64,000 nucleotides of DNA. Source: Fibrobacterota bacterium. Lineage in GTDB: Bacteria; Fibrobacterota; Chitinivibrionia; Chitinivibrionales; Chitinispirillaceae. Each line of letters starts with the position of its first letter. Position 1 is the stretch's first letter. Under the pieces are notes generated by a model. The model searched no databases. It was not told the origin of the DNA and worked only from the letters and a program-made list of their open reading frames with translations. The stretch is from contig JAEZKC010000016.1 of the NCBI GenBank assembly GCA_023436205.1, forward strand, positions 62,001 to 126,000, read 5' to 3'. Position numbers and translations under genes: made by a program. Positions 53,099-62,898 of the stretch are shown here, one piece after another.

Positions 53099-54370
53099 AT
53101 GAAGAACAATTTTGCCTATATCCACAATATCTGGACCGAACAGACCCGGTTTTTTGGAAACAGTTCACCCGTTTCTTTGATCCAAAAATATGGAAGTCCT
53201 CTTTACGTGTACAGTGAAAAAATCTTTCGTGAACGCTGCAGTGAAATAAAAAGCCTGTCCTCCTACGAAAAATTCGGAGTCCACTATTCGGCCAAAGCCA
53301 ACACTAATCTCCATATGCTTGAAATTGCCAGAGGAGAGGGGCTTACGGTTGATGCCATGTCCCCTGGCGAGATCTTTCTTGAACTGAAGGCAGGCTTTTC
53401 ACCGGAAGAGATTCTGTTCATTCCAAACAATGTATCTGACGAAGAATTTCTCTACGCCATCGAAAAAGACATTCTGGTGAGCGTTGACTCAATAAGTCAA
53501 CTTTCACGATACGGCAAGCTTAACAAAGGCGGCCGGGTGGCGGTCAGGATGAATCCGGGAGTTGGAGCAGGTCATCATGAAAAGGTGATTACTGCTGGTA
53601 AAAACACCAAGTTTGGTGTTGACCCAACTCTTATCGATCAACTCAAAGACACTCTCAAGGAATATAATCTTCACCTCACAGGCCTCAATCAGCATGTCGG
53701 ATCTCTTTTCATGGATGACAAGGCCTATTTGGAAGCGGCTTCATTTCTCCTCTCTTTTGCAGAGTTTTTTCCCGAGGTGGAGTTTGTGGACTTTGGAGGC
53801 GGGTTCGGAATTCCGTATCATAAAGAAAGGGGAGAGGAACGGCTGGATTTAAAAATACTGGGAGAACACCTTGATACACTGATAGGTGATTGGGTAAGCA
53901 GAACGGGCCGCAAAATAAAAGTCAAGGTTGAACCGGGTCGCTATCTTTCCGCCGAATGCGGAATTATTCTGGGACAGGTTCATGCTATAAAGACAAACGG
54001 TGGACGGACCTATGCGGGAACAGATATCGGTTTCAACGTGCTGGTCAGACCAGCCATGTACGATTCTCATCACGATATAGAGATTTACAGTCGTAAGCCC
54101 AGGAGTACCGACGAATTGAACGAAGTCACTTTAGTTGGAAATATCTGCGAAACCGGAGATGTTCTGGCTAAGGGCAGATTATTGCCTTCCATCGAAGAGG
54201 GAGACATTCTCGGGGTGCTGGATGCAGGTGCATATGGGATGGCAATGGCATCCAATTACAACTGCAGACTTCGTCCGGCTGAGGTGCTCATTGATCTGAA
54301 GGGAGAGGATAAACTGATCAGGAGACGGGACAATCTGGAAGATCTGATGCGCAACTATGAATCAATTTAG
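53099..54370 (+). CDS. lysA: Diaminopimelate decarboxylase
   Basis: 423 residues, fold-type III PLP enzyme. PLP-Lys66 in VHYSAKANTN; HVGS region in LNQHVGSLF; VDFGGGFGIPY; EPGRYLSAECG; dimer-site Cys in GNICETGDVLA (usually CESGD). Converts meso-DAP to lysine. Length and motifs are normal. Confidence 0.95.
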   Translation: MKNNFAYIHNIWTEQTRFFGNSSPVSLIQKYGSPLYVYSEKIFRERCSEIKSLSSYEKFGVHYSAKANTNLHMLEIARGEGLTVDAMSPGEIFLELKAGFSPEEILFIPNNVSDEEFLYAIEKDILVSVDSISQLSRYGKLNKGGRVAVRMNPGVGAGHHEKVITAGKNTKFGVDPTLIDQLKDTLKEYNLHLTGLNQHVGSLFMDDKAYLEAASFLLSFAEFFPEVEFVDFGGGFGIPYHKERGEERLDLKILGEHLDTLIGDWVSRTGRKIKVKVEPGRYLSAECGIILGQVHAIKTNGGRTYAGTDIGFNVLVRPAMYDSHHDIEIYSRKPRSTDELNEVTLVGNICETGDVLAKGRLLPSIEEGDILGVLDAGAYGMAMASNYNCRLRPAEVLIDLKGEDKLIRRRDNLEDLMRNYESI

Positions 54371-54480
54371 CCAATGACATTTTAATAAGTTTTACATAGA
54401 ATGCAGTTAAATTTTTGTGAGCAGCCGTTCAAATTCTTTATATTTATAGTACTTCACCTGAACGATTGCGAGAAAGTCTG

Positions 54481-54960
54481 ATGATAAGAATGACCTTTTC
54501 CTCTACCGAGACAACAGTCACCGTTCGACCAATCGAACTGGACGACTGTGATATCTGCGCATTAACCAGCTTGATGAATCAGTGGGATGACGTGACCGAG
54601 GAGTATTCCAAGGAGTATATAGAAAACAGAATTATCGATATTAAGGCTTCGCGCAATGCCGAAATTCTGGTAGCCGAAACAGAAGACAATGAGATCATTG
54701 GTTACACCTGCCTTACGGAAGTAATCTTTTTGGGAATGGAGCCGTTTATAGAACTGCAGTCCATCCTTGTTGATGAAAAGCACAGAGGCAAGGGAGTAGG
54801 GCACCTGCTGGTAAAGGCCAGTGAGAAATGGAGTCGCGACAATGGGTTTAAGAAGATGGTGCTCAGTTCCAGAGTTCAACTGGAAAAAGCTCATCAGTTC
54901 TATAAAAATTTAGACTTTAAAGAATATAAACAGTCCATTTTTTTCAGTAAAGATCTTTAG
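54481..54960 (+). CDS. GNAT N-acetyltransferase
   Basis: 159 residues from ATG 54481. V-R-P-I-E-L-D-D start, catalytic/CoA block IELQSILVDEKHRGKGVGHLLVKASEKW, then HQFYKNLDFKEY. Transfers acetyl from acetyl-CoA to an unknown acceptor. The ribosome-binding site is weak. A TTG at 54466 opens the frame but is less likely. Confidence 0.85.
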   Translation: MIRMTFSSTETTVTVRPIELDDCDICALTSLMNQWDDVTEEYSKEYIENRIIDIKASRNAEILVAETEDNEIIGYTCLTEVIFLGMEPFIELQSILVDEKHRGKGVGHLLVKASEKWSRDNGFKKMVLSSRVQLEKAHQFYKNLDFKEYKQSIFFSKDL

Positions 54961-54980
54961 CTTAACCCTAGGAGATAACA

Positions 54981-55472
54981 ATGAAGCACGTTCTGGTCGT
55001 CATATTTTTTCTCCTTATGATCGGTTGTTCATCAAAAAAAGGACCTGTTCCCACTTACACCGATCGCTGGGAAAACCTTTCCGGTGAATACATAAATAAA
55101 CCAGTGGAGATAAAAGTAAACGACGGAGTACAATCTCTGGTCGGGCATTCTTCACTGAATTATCAGGTTGCAGTTAGCATTCCACTAAGAAATCCGCTTA
55201 ATAACGGACTTCCCGCAGAGTCGGAGTCTAAAGACCTTGAAAAAGTTGAACAGGCATTGTCAGAAAAACTGATATCCACAAAACTTGCAGTGTTCGCTGC
55301 GGTAATTAAAACGGATGGCAGATGCGATTTCATTTTCTATACAGGAAATCAAAAAGCGGTGAAGAAGCAGCTTGACGAAATCGGAAAAAGCATTGACGCA
55401 TACACCCCGGACATATCCATCAAAAGAGATGACAAATGGGTTACCTACACCTGGTTCTCTCAATGGAGATAA
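54981..55472 (+). CDS. Small lipoprotein, unrecognised
   Basis: 163 residues; lipobox IGC (Cys16). Alpha/beta remainder without a recognised motif. AGGAG upstream. 6-bp gap to the HipA-like gene. Confidence 0.7.
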   Translation: MKHVLVVIFFLLMIGCSSKKGPVPTYTDRWENLSGEYINKPVEIKVNDGVQSLVGHSSLNYQVAVSIPLRNPLNNGLPAESESKDLEKVEQALSEKLISTKLAVFAAVIKTDGRCDFIFYTGNQKAVKKQLDEIGKSIDAYTPDISIKRDDKWVTYTWFSQWR

Positions 55473-55478
55473 GCATCA

Positions 55479-56342
55479 TTGCTCGCCCCTTCAGATGAAG
55501 TTCATAAAGTGAAAGCAACAGCACTAATCAGGGAATTCCGCAGCGGGTCCTCACTGCCCATACTAGTCCGCACAGATTCATCGGAAAAATATGTTGTAAA
55601 ATGGCATCAGACCGCTGAGGGGACACTGGAGTGTTTGTCCGACTGGGTATGCCTTCACATTGCAGACTATGCTGCCATTGCGGTTCCGAAAAGAACACTA
55701 ATTACAATACCTCTGGAGTTCTCGAGCGGTATAGTCGACAGTGAGCTGCGGGAGATTGCCACCCGGAGTGCCGGCCTCAATTTAGGAGTAGAGTTTCTTG
55801 AAAACACTCTTCCTTTCGATCAAAAAGAAAAAGATCTTTTCAATTTCGATCTGAGAAGACGCATTTTTCTTCTGGATCTCCTTCTTTTAAATATCGACAG
55901 GACTATCCAGAACCCGAATATGCTCGTAAGAGAAACCAACCTTTTCTGCATCGATTTTTCTGCTTCAGCTGTGATCAGGGAATCTTTCAGTGGAAGCAGA
56001 CTGAGCCTGGAGAACTGCCTGCGCATTCTCCGCAGACATCCATTTTTCGAATCAGAGGTGGAGCATTTCCACATTGACGGCCTGGAACAAATTGTTGATC
56101 GGCTGGAAAACACAATCCTAAGGATTCCAGAATACTGGTGCCCCGATCCGACAAATCCGGATTTATTCAAAAAACTACTTTTATCAAATCTCCTCTCGAT
56201 CTTCAACAATGCTGAGGAGTTATTAAGCACCAGATTTGAAATTTTGAGATCAATGCCGGAGGAGACTTCCGAGTGTATTCGAGAAAACAACCGCAGGAAA
56301 AAGCTGGCTTTTTTGGAAAAGCACAATCTGCTCAGAAGATAA
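55479..56342 (+). CDS. HipA-like kinase-fold protein
   Basis: 287 residues starting at TTG. Kinase-like elements: TALIREFRSGSSLPILVRTDSSEKYVVKW as nucleotide loop and Lys, and FLLDLLLLNIDRTIQNPNMLV as the catalytic HipA-2-type N-x-D-R-x-x-x-N-P-N loop, then LFCIDFSAS. Catalytic Asp in NIDRT and metal Asp in IDFSA. No hipB-like antitoxin neighbours it. Role, including toxicity, unknown. Confidence 0.72.
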   Translation: MLAPSDEVHKVKATALIREFRSGSSLPILVRTDSSEKYVVKWHQTAEGTLECLSDWVCLHIADYAAIAVPKRTLITIPLEFSSGIVDSELREIATRSAGLNLGVEFLENTLPFDQKEKDLFNFDLRRRIFLLDLLLLNIDRTIQNPNMLVRETNLFCIDFSASAVIRESFSGSRLSLENCLRILRRHPFFESEVEHFHIDGLEQIVDRLENTILRIPEYWCPDPTNPDLFKKLLLSNLLSIFNNAEELLSTRFEILRSMPEETSECIRENNRRKKLAFLEKHNLLRR

Positions 56343-56349
56343 GTTCAAA

Positions 56350-56377
56350 AAAGGTCCTCCATAGATGGAAGACCTTT
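56350..56377. terminator. Terminator between convergent hipA-like and csgG genes
   Basis: AAAGGTC-c-TCCA pairs with TGGA-a-GACCTTT around TAGA; A and T runs on the two sides make it usable from both directions. Confidence 0.75.
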
Positions 56378-56399
56378 CATAGAAGTCTACTGAAATAAC

Positions 56400-57350
56400 T
56401 TACTTGGGATACTTAACCAGATCTCCGTTCTTACCACCGCTACCTTCAAGCAGCTCACATTTGGAAGCTTTTCCGTCGGCCATATCGGTGACAATTTTGA
56501 TTTTTCCGATCTGAGTTTCTTCACTGCCAAGACTGATGCCGGTTTCAGGATCGATAAGCTCTTCGCCTTTCTGAAGTACAATCAATTCATCACCGATTCT
56601 AACACCGGTATTTTTTCCTGCATTAATAATGACTGACTTGCCATCGGCTTTGATCACACGGCCAGACCATGCCACGTTATCCATCTGCTTTTCAATTTTG
56701 TTGACGAGTTCATCGATGGCTGCTCTGGTGGCCTTACCCACTACAGACTCATCGAACTTCTTCTCGTTCTCGAAAGATAGATTGGCAGCTGAAAGGGAGA
56801 GACCTTTGCTGGATTCACTTTTATTGACAGTTTCAGCCGCCAGGATTTCGCCGGTATTTACATCAACAAAACGGACATCGATACCGACCACCGCGCTTAC
56901 ATTTGTCACCGCGGCACCCATGCCTGCACCCATGCCCAGTGCCCGTGATGCAAGTCCGCCAATAGAACCGCCGGTTTTGCTTTCCTTGTAGCCGAACTCC
57001 GAAACGGTTCCCACCACCGCCAGTTCCACACCCAGAAGATTACCCATCTTGGCAGCTGTCTGAGGAGTAACCGCCCCGGATGCTCCCAAAGCCTGCTCCT
57101 GCATGATCTTCTCGATCTGAGCTCTTTCCATGATGCGGAATTTACCTTTTTTGACAAGGGCGGTCGTAAGCATGTCGGACATTCCTTCACCAACTCCCTG
57201 ACCCCCGTTCCACCAGTGAACCTGGTGATCGGTCTTATCCTCAAAAGTAAAAACAGCAATTCGCTTTTTGAGACCCTCAGGCTCTTTTGCAAACGCTGCA
57301 GTGCCCAGCATTGCCAGCGCACAAACGGCTGCAGCTGTTCTCATTTTCAT
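56400..57350 (-). CDS. CsgG/HfaB-like envelope protein
   Basis: 316 residues with Sec signal 1-22 (not a lipobox; the curli CsgG is a lipoprotein). CsgG domain: KRIAVFTFEDKT, GVGEGMSDMLTTALVKKGKFRIMERAQIEKIMQEQALG, LGVELAVVGTVSEFG. C-terminal part (KADGKSVIINAGKNTGVRIGDELIVLQKGEEL) resembles an FlgT-C-type domain. No curli genes adjoin, so a pore role is not implied. Confidence 0.85.
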   Translation of the reverse strand: MKMRTAAAVCALAMLGTAAFAKEPEGLKKRIAVFTFEDKTDHQVHWWNGGQGVGEGMSDMLTTALVKKGKFRIMERAQIEKIMQEQALGASGAVTPQTAAKMGNLLGVELAVVGTVSEFGYKESKTGGSIGGLASRALGMGAGMGAAVTNVSAVVGIDVRFVDVNTGEILAAETVNKSESSKGLSLSAANLSFENEKKFDESVVGKATRAAIDELVNKIEKQMDNVAWSGRVIKADGKSVIINAGKNTGVRIGDELIVLQKGEELIDPETGISLGSEETQIGKIKIVTDMADGKASKCELLEGSGGKNGDLVKYPK

Positions 57351-57565
57351 AAAACGACCTCCAATAATGATGGTTAAATAGATTTCGGGGTTTAATTTGA
57401 GGTGACCTCCAAAAAAAACAGGCCGAAATTAATATAAATCATTATAAATATTCATGCTCAACAAAATGCAACCTTCTTTCTCAGCCTATGGGTCTTTTTT
57501 TCATATATTATAGACGAAAAATGTAATTTATAAGCGGATCTGACCTTCACACGTTGAGGATATCC

Positions 57566-58924
57566 ATGCTGAAAGAACTGCTTACCCCTGAAATCGTTCA
57601 GCTTATCAACGAGCGTAAATGGGCAGACCTGCGCCAGGCGCTGATTATCTGGCCACCCCCTGAAGTAGCAGATCTCATACAGTCTCTGGACGACCCGGAA
57701 CGGGTACTCATACTGCGCTTTCTCCCCAGGCGTTTCAGCGCCGAAGTGTTCTCAGAGCTTAACCCGTCCCTTCAGGATGAACTGCTGAAGGACCTCACCA
57801 ACCAGGAGATCCGTCGACTTCTGGCCGACCTCAGCCCGGATGACCGTACGGCGCTTCTTGAAGAGATGCCGGCCGAGGTCACACGCAAGCTGTTCAACCT
57901 GCTCTCCCCTGAGGACCTCAGTGAAACCCGACAGCTTTTAGGGTACCCGGATGGCAGCGTGGGGCGTGTGATGACCCCCAATTTCGTCGATATTAAAGCA
58001 GAATGGACTGTGGGCCAGGCTCTTGAACATATACGCAAAGTGGGACGGGACAGCGAAACCGTTAACATGGTCTATGTTATCGATGAAAATGACCACCTTC
58101 TGGATGATATTCCACTTCGCTTTCTCATACTGGCCTCCCCGGAAAAAACCGTGGAATCCATCATGGACCGCAACTTCATCTCCATAAGTGCCTACAGTGA
58201 TCAGGAAGAGGCGGTGGCCATGATCAAAAAGTATAACTATCTGGCCTTGCCGGTAGTGGATTCAACAGGTGCCCTGCTTGGAATTGTCACCATCGATGAC
58301 CTTATGGATGTTGCCGACGTGGAGGTGACAGAGGATTTCCAGAAACTGGGTGGCGTGAGCGTGGAACCTCACGGAGAGGGCCCCATTGAGAGTATAAGAG
58401 AAGCCACCGTTTCATTACTCTTCCGCAGAAGAATCATCTGGCTTGTACTACTCGTTTTTGTCAACATCCTGTCCGGGGAGGGAATTGCAGCCTTCGAAGA
58501 GGTAATCTCTTCTGCGGTTGCACTGGTTTTTTTCCTTCCCCTGCTCATCGCCAGCGGGGGCAACGCCGGTTCCCAGGCCGCCACCCTCATGGTGCGCGCT
58601 CTTGCCACCGGGGATGTGAAAGTGAACGACTGGTGGCGAATGCTTGGAAAGGAGATGCTTGTGTCATCTGTCCTGGGCCTCACCATGGGAGCTGCGGTTT
58701 CGGTTGTGGGTTTTTTCAGAGCCGGACCGCGCATCGGATTCATCGTGGCGGTTTCCATGATTCTTATTGTGATTACAGGGAGCATGGTCGGACTACTGCT
58801 GCCTTTTCTACTGCGTAAACTGGGACGGGATCCCGCAACAGCCAGCGCCCCGCTGGTGACAAGTATTGCAGATGTCAGCGGAGTAGTTATCTATTTTTCC
58901 ATAGCCTCCAGGGTACTTAGGTAA
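57566..58924 (+). CDS. mgtE: Magnesium transporter MgtE
   Basis: 452 residues. N-terminal helical domain with L-x-P-x-E-x-A-x-L repeats (about 1-130), a CBS pair (VESIMDRNFISISAYSDQEEAVAMIKKYNYLALPVVDSTGALLGIVTIDDLMDV), plug helix and five membrane segments (FVNILSGEGIAAFEEV...GGNAGSQAATLMVRALATGDV). ATG 57566 has GAGG 6 nt upstream. No Mg2+ riboswitch was evident upstream. Confidence 0.94.
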   Translation: MLKELLTPEIVQLINERKWADLRQALIIWPPPEVADLIQSLDDPERVLILRFLPRRFSAEVFSELNPSLQDELLKDLTNQEIRRLLADLSPDDRTALLEEMPAEVTRKLFNLLSPEDLSETRQLLGYPDGSVGRVMTPNFVDIKAEWTVGQALEHIRKVGRDSETVNMVYVIDENDHLLDDIPLRFLILASPEKTVESIMDRNFISISAYSDQEEAVAMIKKYNYLALPVVDSTGALLGIVTIDDLMDVADVEVTEDFQKLGGVSVEPHGEGPIESIREATVSLLFRRRIIWLVLLVFVNILSGEGIAAFEEVISSAVALVFFLPLLIASGGNAGSQAATLMVRALATGDVKVNDWWRMLGKEMLVSSVLGLTMGAAVSVVGFFRAGPRIGFIVAVSMILIVITGSMVGLLLPFLLRKLGRDPATASAPLVTSIADVSGVVIYFSIASRVLR

Positions 58925-58945
58925 AGCATTTACACGGGAGATTCA

Positions 58946-60400
58946 ATGAAACAGTTTCTTGCAATCATATCAGCGGCTTCAGTCTGCTTTGCTCAACTCG
59001 GGCACAATAATCAGTTAGGCAATTTATTCTCCGCAAAGGCACTCATGACCGATGCAGAATCATTCAACAGCTATTACATGAACGGTTCTCCACTGGGTAT
59101 TTTTCAGAAAGACTCTTCACGACTGACCATTGAAGCCGGTTACCACTATTCAGGATGGCAGGACGTTTCACTGTACGATTACAACTCACAAATCATAAAG
59201 GCGCCAAGGATAAGAATCGGTGCTCCCAAGGCAGCATTTTTCGAGCTCTCCTACAGACCGCAGATCTTTTCTGCTTCCTATTCCGGGCTGGAGTATTCAT
59301 TGCCGGTGCATGGCTTCGGGATCATGCTCGCAGGCCAGACTCCCTCGGGACTGTTTCAAGCTTCGCTAAAGGGCGAAGGATATACGGCAAAGCAGTCATT
59401 TGAAAGCAGTGATTCCAGCCGTTTCAAACTGGGACTTGATATTTTGCGGATTGATCTTGGCAGCCAGGTGCATCCTCTGGTACAGGTCGGCTTCTACGGA
59501 AGTATCGACGCCAACATTGACACACTCACCACCACCGGTTACCATCAGGACCGTTTTTTCCAATTGAGCCTGCCATCCTACGGTGGATACCTGATGTTCG
59601 GATCACCGGAAATCCCAGTCACCAGTAACATGTCAGCAGGCGCTTCATCCAGCAGATTTGTTTATGTTTCCAAAGGAGTCAGCCCAGAACAGGCTCGAGG
59701 AAACGAACGTGCATTCATTCGGGACAGCTTGTATTTCAACTGGCAAAGCATGGCTCAATTCGCCCTCAATGGCTACGCTCTTAAACCGGCATTTCTGCTC
59801 GGGACTGGCAGCAGCAGTGGTCAGTTCTACACTCCCCATGAAGAAAACGACCCCTTGAAGCTGGGACCTGCACTGGATGGCCAGGACTATAACCTCGGCC
59901 ATTTTGAGCTTGGTTTCGGATTGAGTTTTGAAGCGCTCAGGCTTGGTTCCCTTTACACCGAATATTACCGGTCAGCTTTCTCCCTTGAATGCGGCAGCAA
60001 CCTCCCTCAACCGGAAGTTTCAAAAAGAGCCGTTCACACGTGGGGCCTGGGAGTGACCAGCGGCCTTCATCATTTCATTTCACTGCCATTGCAGCTGACC
60101 CCCAGGCTGGGATATTTTGTTTCAGGATCCACCAGCCCTGATAATATTTTCCGTTTTGCCGGCAGCCCCTTTTCGCTTGCAGGCACAAAAAGCCAGCAAT
60201 GGCGTTACGAACCACAAAACTTTCTGAGCGGATTTAACAGAACATCCGGTTTTATTCTGGGTCTTGATGGAACCACCATAGACAACCGTCTCGGATTTGA
60301 CCTGCATGTGGCATTTCTGTCCAGAAGCTCAGATCAGAAAAGCGGAACTCAGTTCGGTTCAGAAGTGAGGTTTTCCGTACCGGAAAAAAGCGGGATTTAA
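58946..60400 (+). CDS. Outer-membrane beta-barrel-like protein
   Basis: 484 residues with Sec signal 1-16. The remainder is alternating aromatic/polar strands typical of a barrel (FFELSYRPQIFSASYSGLEYSLPVHGFG, HFELGFGLSFEALRLGSLYTEYYRSAFSL). No recognised family; 21 bp behind mgtE. Confidence 0.65.
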   Translation: MKQFLAIISAASVCFAQLGHNNQLGNLFSAKALMTDAESFNSYYMNGSPLGIFQKDSSRLTIEAGYHYSGWQDVSLYDYNSQIIKAPRIRIGAPKAAFFELSYRPQIFSASYSGLEYSLPVHGFGIMLAGQTPSGLFQASLKGEGYTAKQSFESSDSSRFKLGLDILRIDLGSQVHPLVQVGFYGSIDANIDTLTTTGYHQDRFFQLSLPSYGGYLMFGSPEIPVTSNMSAGASSSRFVYVSKGVSPEQARGNERAFIRDSLYFNWQSMAQFALNGYALKPAFLLGTGSSSGQFYTPHEENDPLKLGPALDGQDYNLGHFELGFGLSFEALRLGSLYTEYYRSAFSLECGSNLPQPEVSKRAVHTWGLGVTSGLHHFISLPLQLTPRLGYFVSGSTSPDNIFRFAGSPFSLAGTKSQQWRYEPQNFLSGFNRTSGFILGLDGTTIDNRLGFDLHVAFLSRSSDQKSGTQFGSEVRFSVPEKSGI

Positions 60401-60495
60401 GTGAATCAGCATGCATGCTCTTCAGGCATTCTCTTCACCTTGAGCCTTTTCACTAATTATTTTGGTCCATATACAATTTTGAAAGGACCTGTGGC

Positions 60496-61089
60496 ATGAA
60501 ACGTCTGATTTTTTTTCTAATCCTGTCCCTGACGAGCATCTGCCTGGCCGAAGAGTGGCCATGGGAAAAGTATGGCCTTTCCCAGACCGAGTGGAAACTT
60601 ATCACTGATAACAATATCCCCATTGAAAAAGTGGAGGAGCTGCTTAAGATCGGGGTGGATATAACCGAATACGTGAACAAGCCCTGGGAAGACCTGTCGT
60701 TGACTGAAGAAAGGTGGCTTTCAAAACGCAGAGGTGGAATGAGCAGCTACGACATAGAGCTTGAGGCCCAGAAGAACAATCCCTGGAAACAGAACATGCA
60801 GAGCGGAATTAAATCCGACATGGGGAATGTGTCCAGAAACGGAGATCAGATATCAAGCCTTCTGCTCCCGGGTTACCAGCAGATCAAATGTAAGAGTCCC
60901 ACCAAAGGCACCATAATGGCGTCTTTGGCAGTGGGTGCACTTGGCTGGTGTGTGGCGGGGAGTGTGGCCAAAAAAGAGTTCCAGGTCATTCCCATTGGCG
61001 TGGTTCTGATTCCAGATATGCTATGGAGCATGTTTGATTACAAGGTGAAGCGAAAAGACTACAAAAGTAAATTGTTGAATGATGATTGA
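60496..61089 (+). CDS. Exported protein with C-terminal hydrophobic segments
   Basis: 197 residues, Sec signal 1-18. Middle region is Trp/Lys rich (WPWEKYGLSQTEWKLI); two hydrophobic stretches near 145-175 (IMASLAVGALGWCVAGSVA, VIPIGVVLIPDMLW). AGGA upstream. Unrecognised. Confidence 0.6.
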   Translation: MKRLIFFLILSLTSICLAEEWPWEKYGLSQTEWKLITDNNIPIEKVEELLKIGVDITEYVNKPWEDLSLTEERWLSKRRGGMSSYDIELEAQKNNPWKQNMQSGIKSDMGNVSRNGDQISSLLLPGYQQIKCKSPTKGTIMASLAVGALGWCVAGSVAKKEFQVIPIGVVLIPDMLWSMFDYKVKRKDYKSKLLNDD

Positions 61090-61263
61090 TGATTTTAGGA
61101 TTGAAGATCTGAAATAAAGAACATTTGGAAAGTACAGGGAGTGCATTTTTTTGCGGGAGAGGTGCTCCATGATGTATCATTATAGTTCGTAAGTAGGTTC
61201 AGACGAGCCCGCCGTAAGAAATCTCGGGAATGGAACATTGAAGAAGGAAGTAAGTGAGCGTTG

Positions 61264-62754
61264 GTGACCGACATTGAAAAAACCGTTAATCGTTTAAAAA
61301 AGATGGCCTTGGCCCAGGGATCAGTTTCCGAAGAGCAGATCGCGAATCTCTGCGACAGCGAGGAAAAACTCAGAACGGTTCATGAAAAACTTGAGGCTCT
61401 GGGAGTGAATATTAAGGATACCGCCGTACAGGCAAGTGCTCCCAAGCCGCGCAAGGGCAACACCCGTCCTGACCGGGTCATGCACTACAGCGACCCCACC
61501 TGGCTATACCTCAACAGCCTGGGGAAGGTTCCACTCATGAGCCGTGGCCAGGAGGTCCAGCACGCCATTCTTATGCGCTTTGCCCAGTACAGACTGCTGG
61601 ATATGGCGTTCAGAGAGCCATCAATAATCGATTCCATTTACCGGATCGGTGAGCAGCTTAAAGAAAACCACATCGAAGTGAGTGATGCTCTGAGGATTGA
61701 GGAAGACCTGATCAAGGATCCGGTCAAAATCGAAGAGCTTAGGGAAAAATTCTTTGAGACGCTGGAGCAGTTACGCAAACTGGATGCTGAAGTCCGGAAA
61801 ATGAGAGATATCCAGGGTGATTCCAGCGATGATGAATTCAAGCAGAAAATCTGCGACATTGAAGATCAGTGCATCGAAAAATGCCAGCAGCTCAGATTGA
61901 ATTCCCGACAGACAAGAGATATTCTCAAACGGTTCAAGACCTTTCTGGAAGAGAAGAATCTCACCTACCTCCTTGAGAACTTCTCCTACTGGGAAGAGAT
62001 GCGCAATCAGGCGAAATGCTGCATCATAGAAGCCAATGTTCGTCTTGTTGTTAGCATTGCCAAACGCTATGTGCACAGGGGCATGGAGATAAGCGATCTC
62101 ATTCAGGAGGGCAATAAAGGTCTCATCACTGCAGTTGACAATTTCGATTACCGCAAGGGCTACAAATTTTCCACCTATGCAATATGGTGGGTTCGTCAGG
62201 CCATAACCAGAGCAATACATGAAAAATCAAAGACCATTCATCTGCCCGCAAACACCTTTGATCTGGTCACCAAAATAGAACGGTTCAGCAGAAAATACAG
62301 TCTTCAGAACGGAACCCAGCCCACAGTCGAACAGATTGCGGATTCGCTGAAAGTTCCGGTGGAGAAAGTGGAGCTGGCGCTTGAGTGTGCGGCAAACCCT
62401 ATATCACTGGATATGGAGATAGGCAATGATGACGGAACCACTATCGGGGAATACATAGAAGACACCCGCAGCGAGGACCCGTTCAGCCGCTTATCACTTG
62501 ATAACCTCAGAGAGCATATTACCAAGGTTTTAAATTCTCTCGATCCCAAGGAGCGCAAAACGGTGATCATGAGATTCGGTCTGGATGACGGTCGTATCAA
62601 AACGTTGGGAGAGATTGGAGCCAAACTCAAGCTGACCAACGAAAGAGTGCGCCAGATTGAGATCAAAGCCTTGAAAAAGCTCAAACAGTCCAGCCGCATA
62701 CAGGAACTGGAGCCCTGGAAAGAGGATTTCGAGATAAGCGAAAGCCTGGAATAA
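61264..62754 (+). CDS. RpoD-like primary or group 2 sigma factor
   Basis: 496 residues (GTG 61264; TTG 61261 directly precedes it, so the start is uncertain). Region 1.2 DPTWLYLNSLGKVPLM; a long non-conserved stretch; region 2 NVRLVVSIAKRYVHRGMEISDLIQEGNKGLITAVDNFDYRKGYKFSTYAIWWVRQAITRAIHEKS; region 3 and the region 4 HTH TLGEIGAKLKLTNERVRQIEIKALKKL. The region 2.4-3.0 junction reads TIHLPAN instead of the common TIRIPVH, so it may not be the housekeeping factor. Confidence 0.9.
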   Translation: MTDIEKTVNRLKKMALAQGSVSEEQIANLCDSEEKLRTVHEKLEALGVNIKDTAVQASAPKPRKGNTRPDRVMHYSDPTWLYLNSLGKVPLMSRGQEVQHAILMRFAQYRLLDMAFREPSIIDSIYRIGEQLKENHIEVSDALRIEEDLIKDPVKIEELREKFFETLEQLRKLDAEVRKMRDIQGDSSDDEFKQKICDIEDQCIEKCQQLRLNSRQTRDILKRFKTFLEEKNLTYLLENFSYWEEMRNQAKCCIIEANVRLVVSIAKRYVHRGMEISDLIQEGNKGLITAVDNFDYRKGYKFSTYAIWWVRQAITRAIHEKSKTIHLPANTFDLVTKIERFSRKYSLQNGTQPTVEQIADSLKVPVEKVELALECAANPISLDMEIGNDDGTTIGEYIEDTRSEDPFSRLSLDNLREHITKVLNSLDPKERKTVIMRFGLDDGRIKTLGEIGAKLKLTNERVRQIEIKALKKLKQSSRIQELEPWKEDFEISESLE

Positions 62755-62898
62755 TAAGAGTGGACTCTATTGAGAGCCAATATTTCGGACACACAGTCCG
62801 AATATCTCTGTGGGCAGTAATTATTTTGTAAACTGGGTTGAAATCGACCCGGGTAGTGCCATCAAACCAGCATTTTTACCGCTTTAAAGGATGGCGAC

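Noticed and set aside
57361..57565. Possible Mg2+ riboswitch before mgtE
   Set aside because: No M-box or other recognisable riboswitch pattern was found in this gap.
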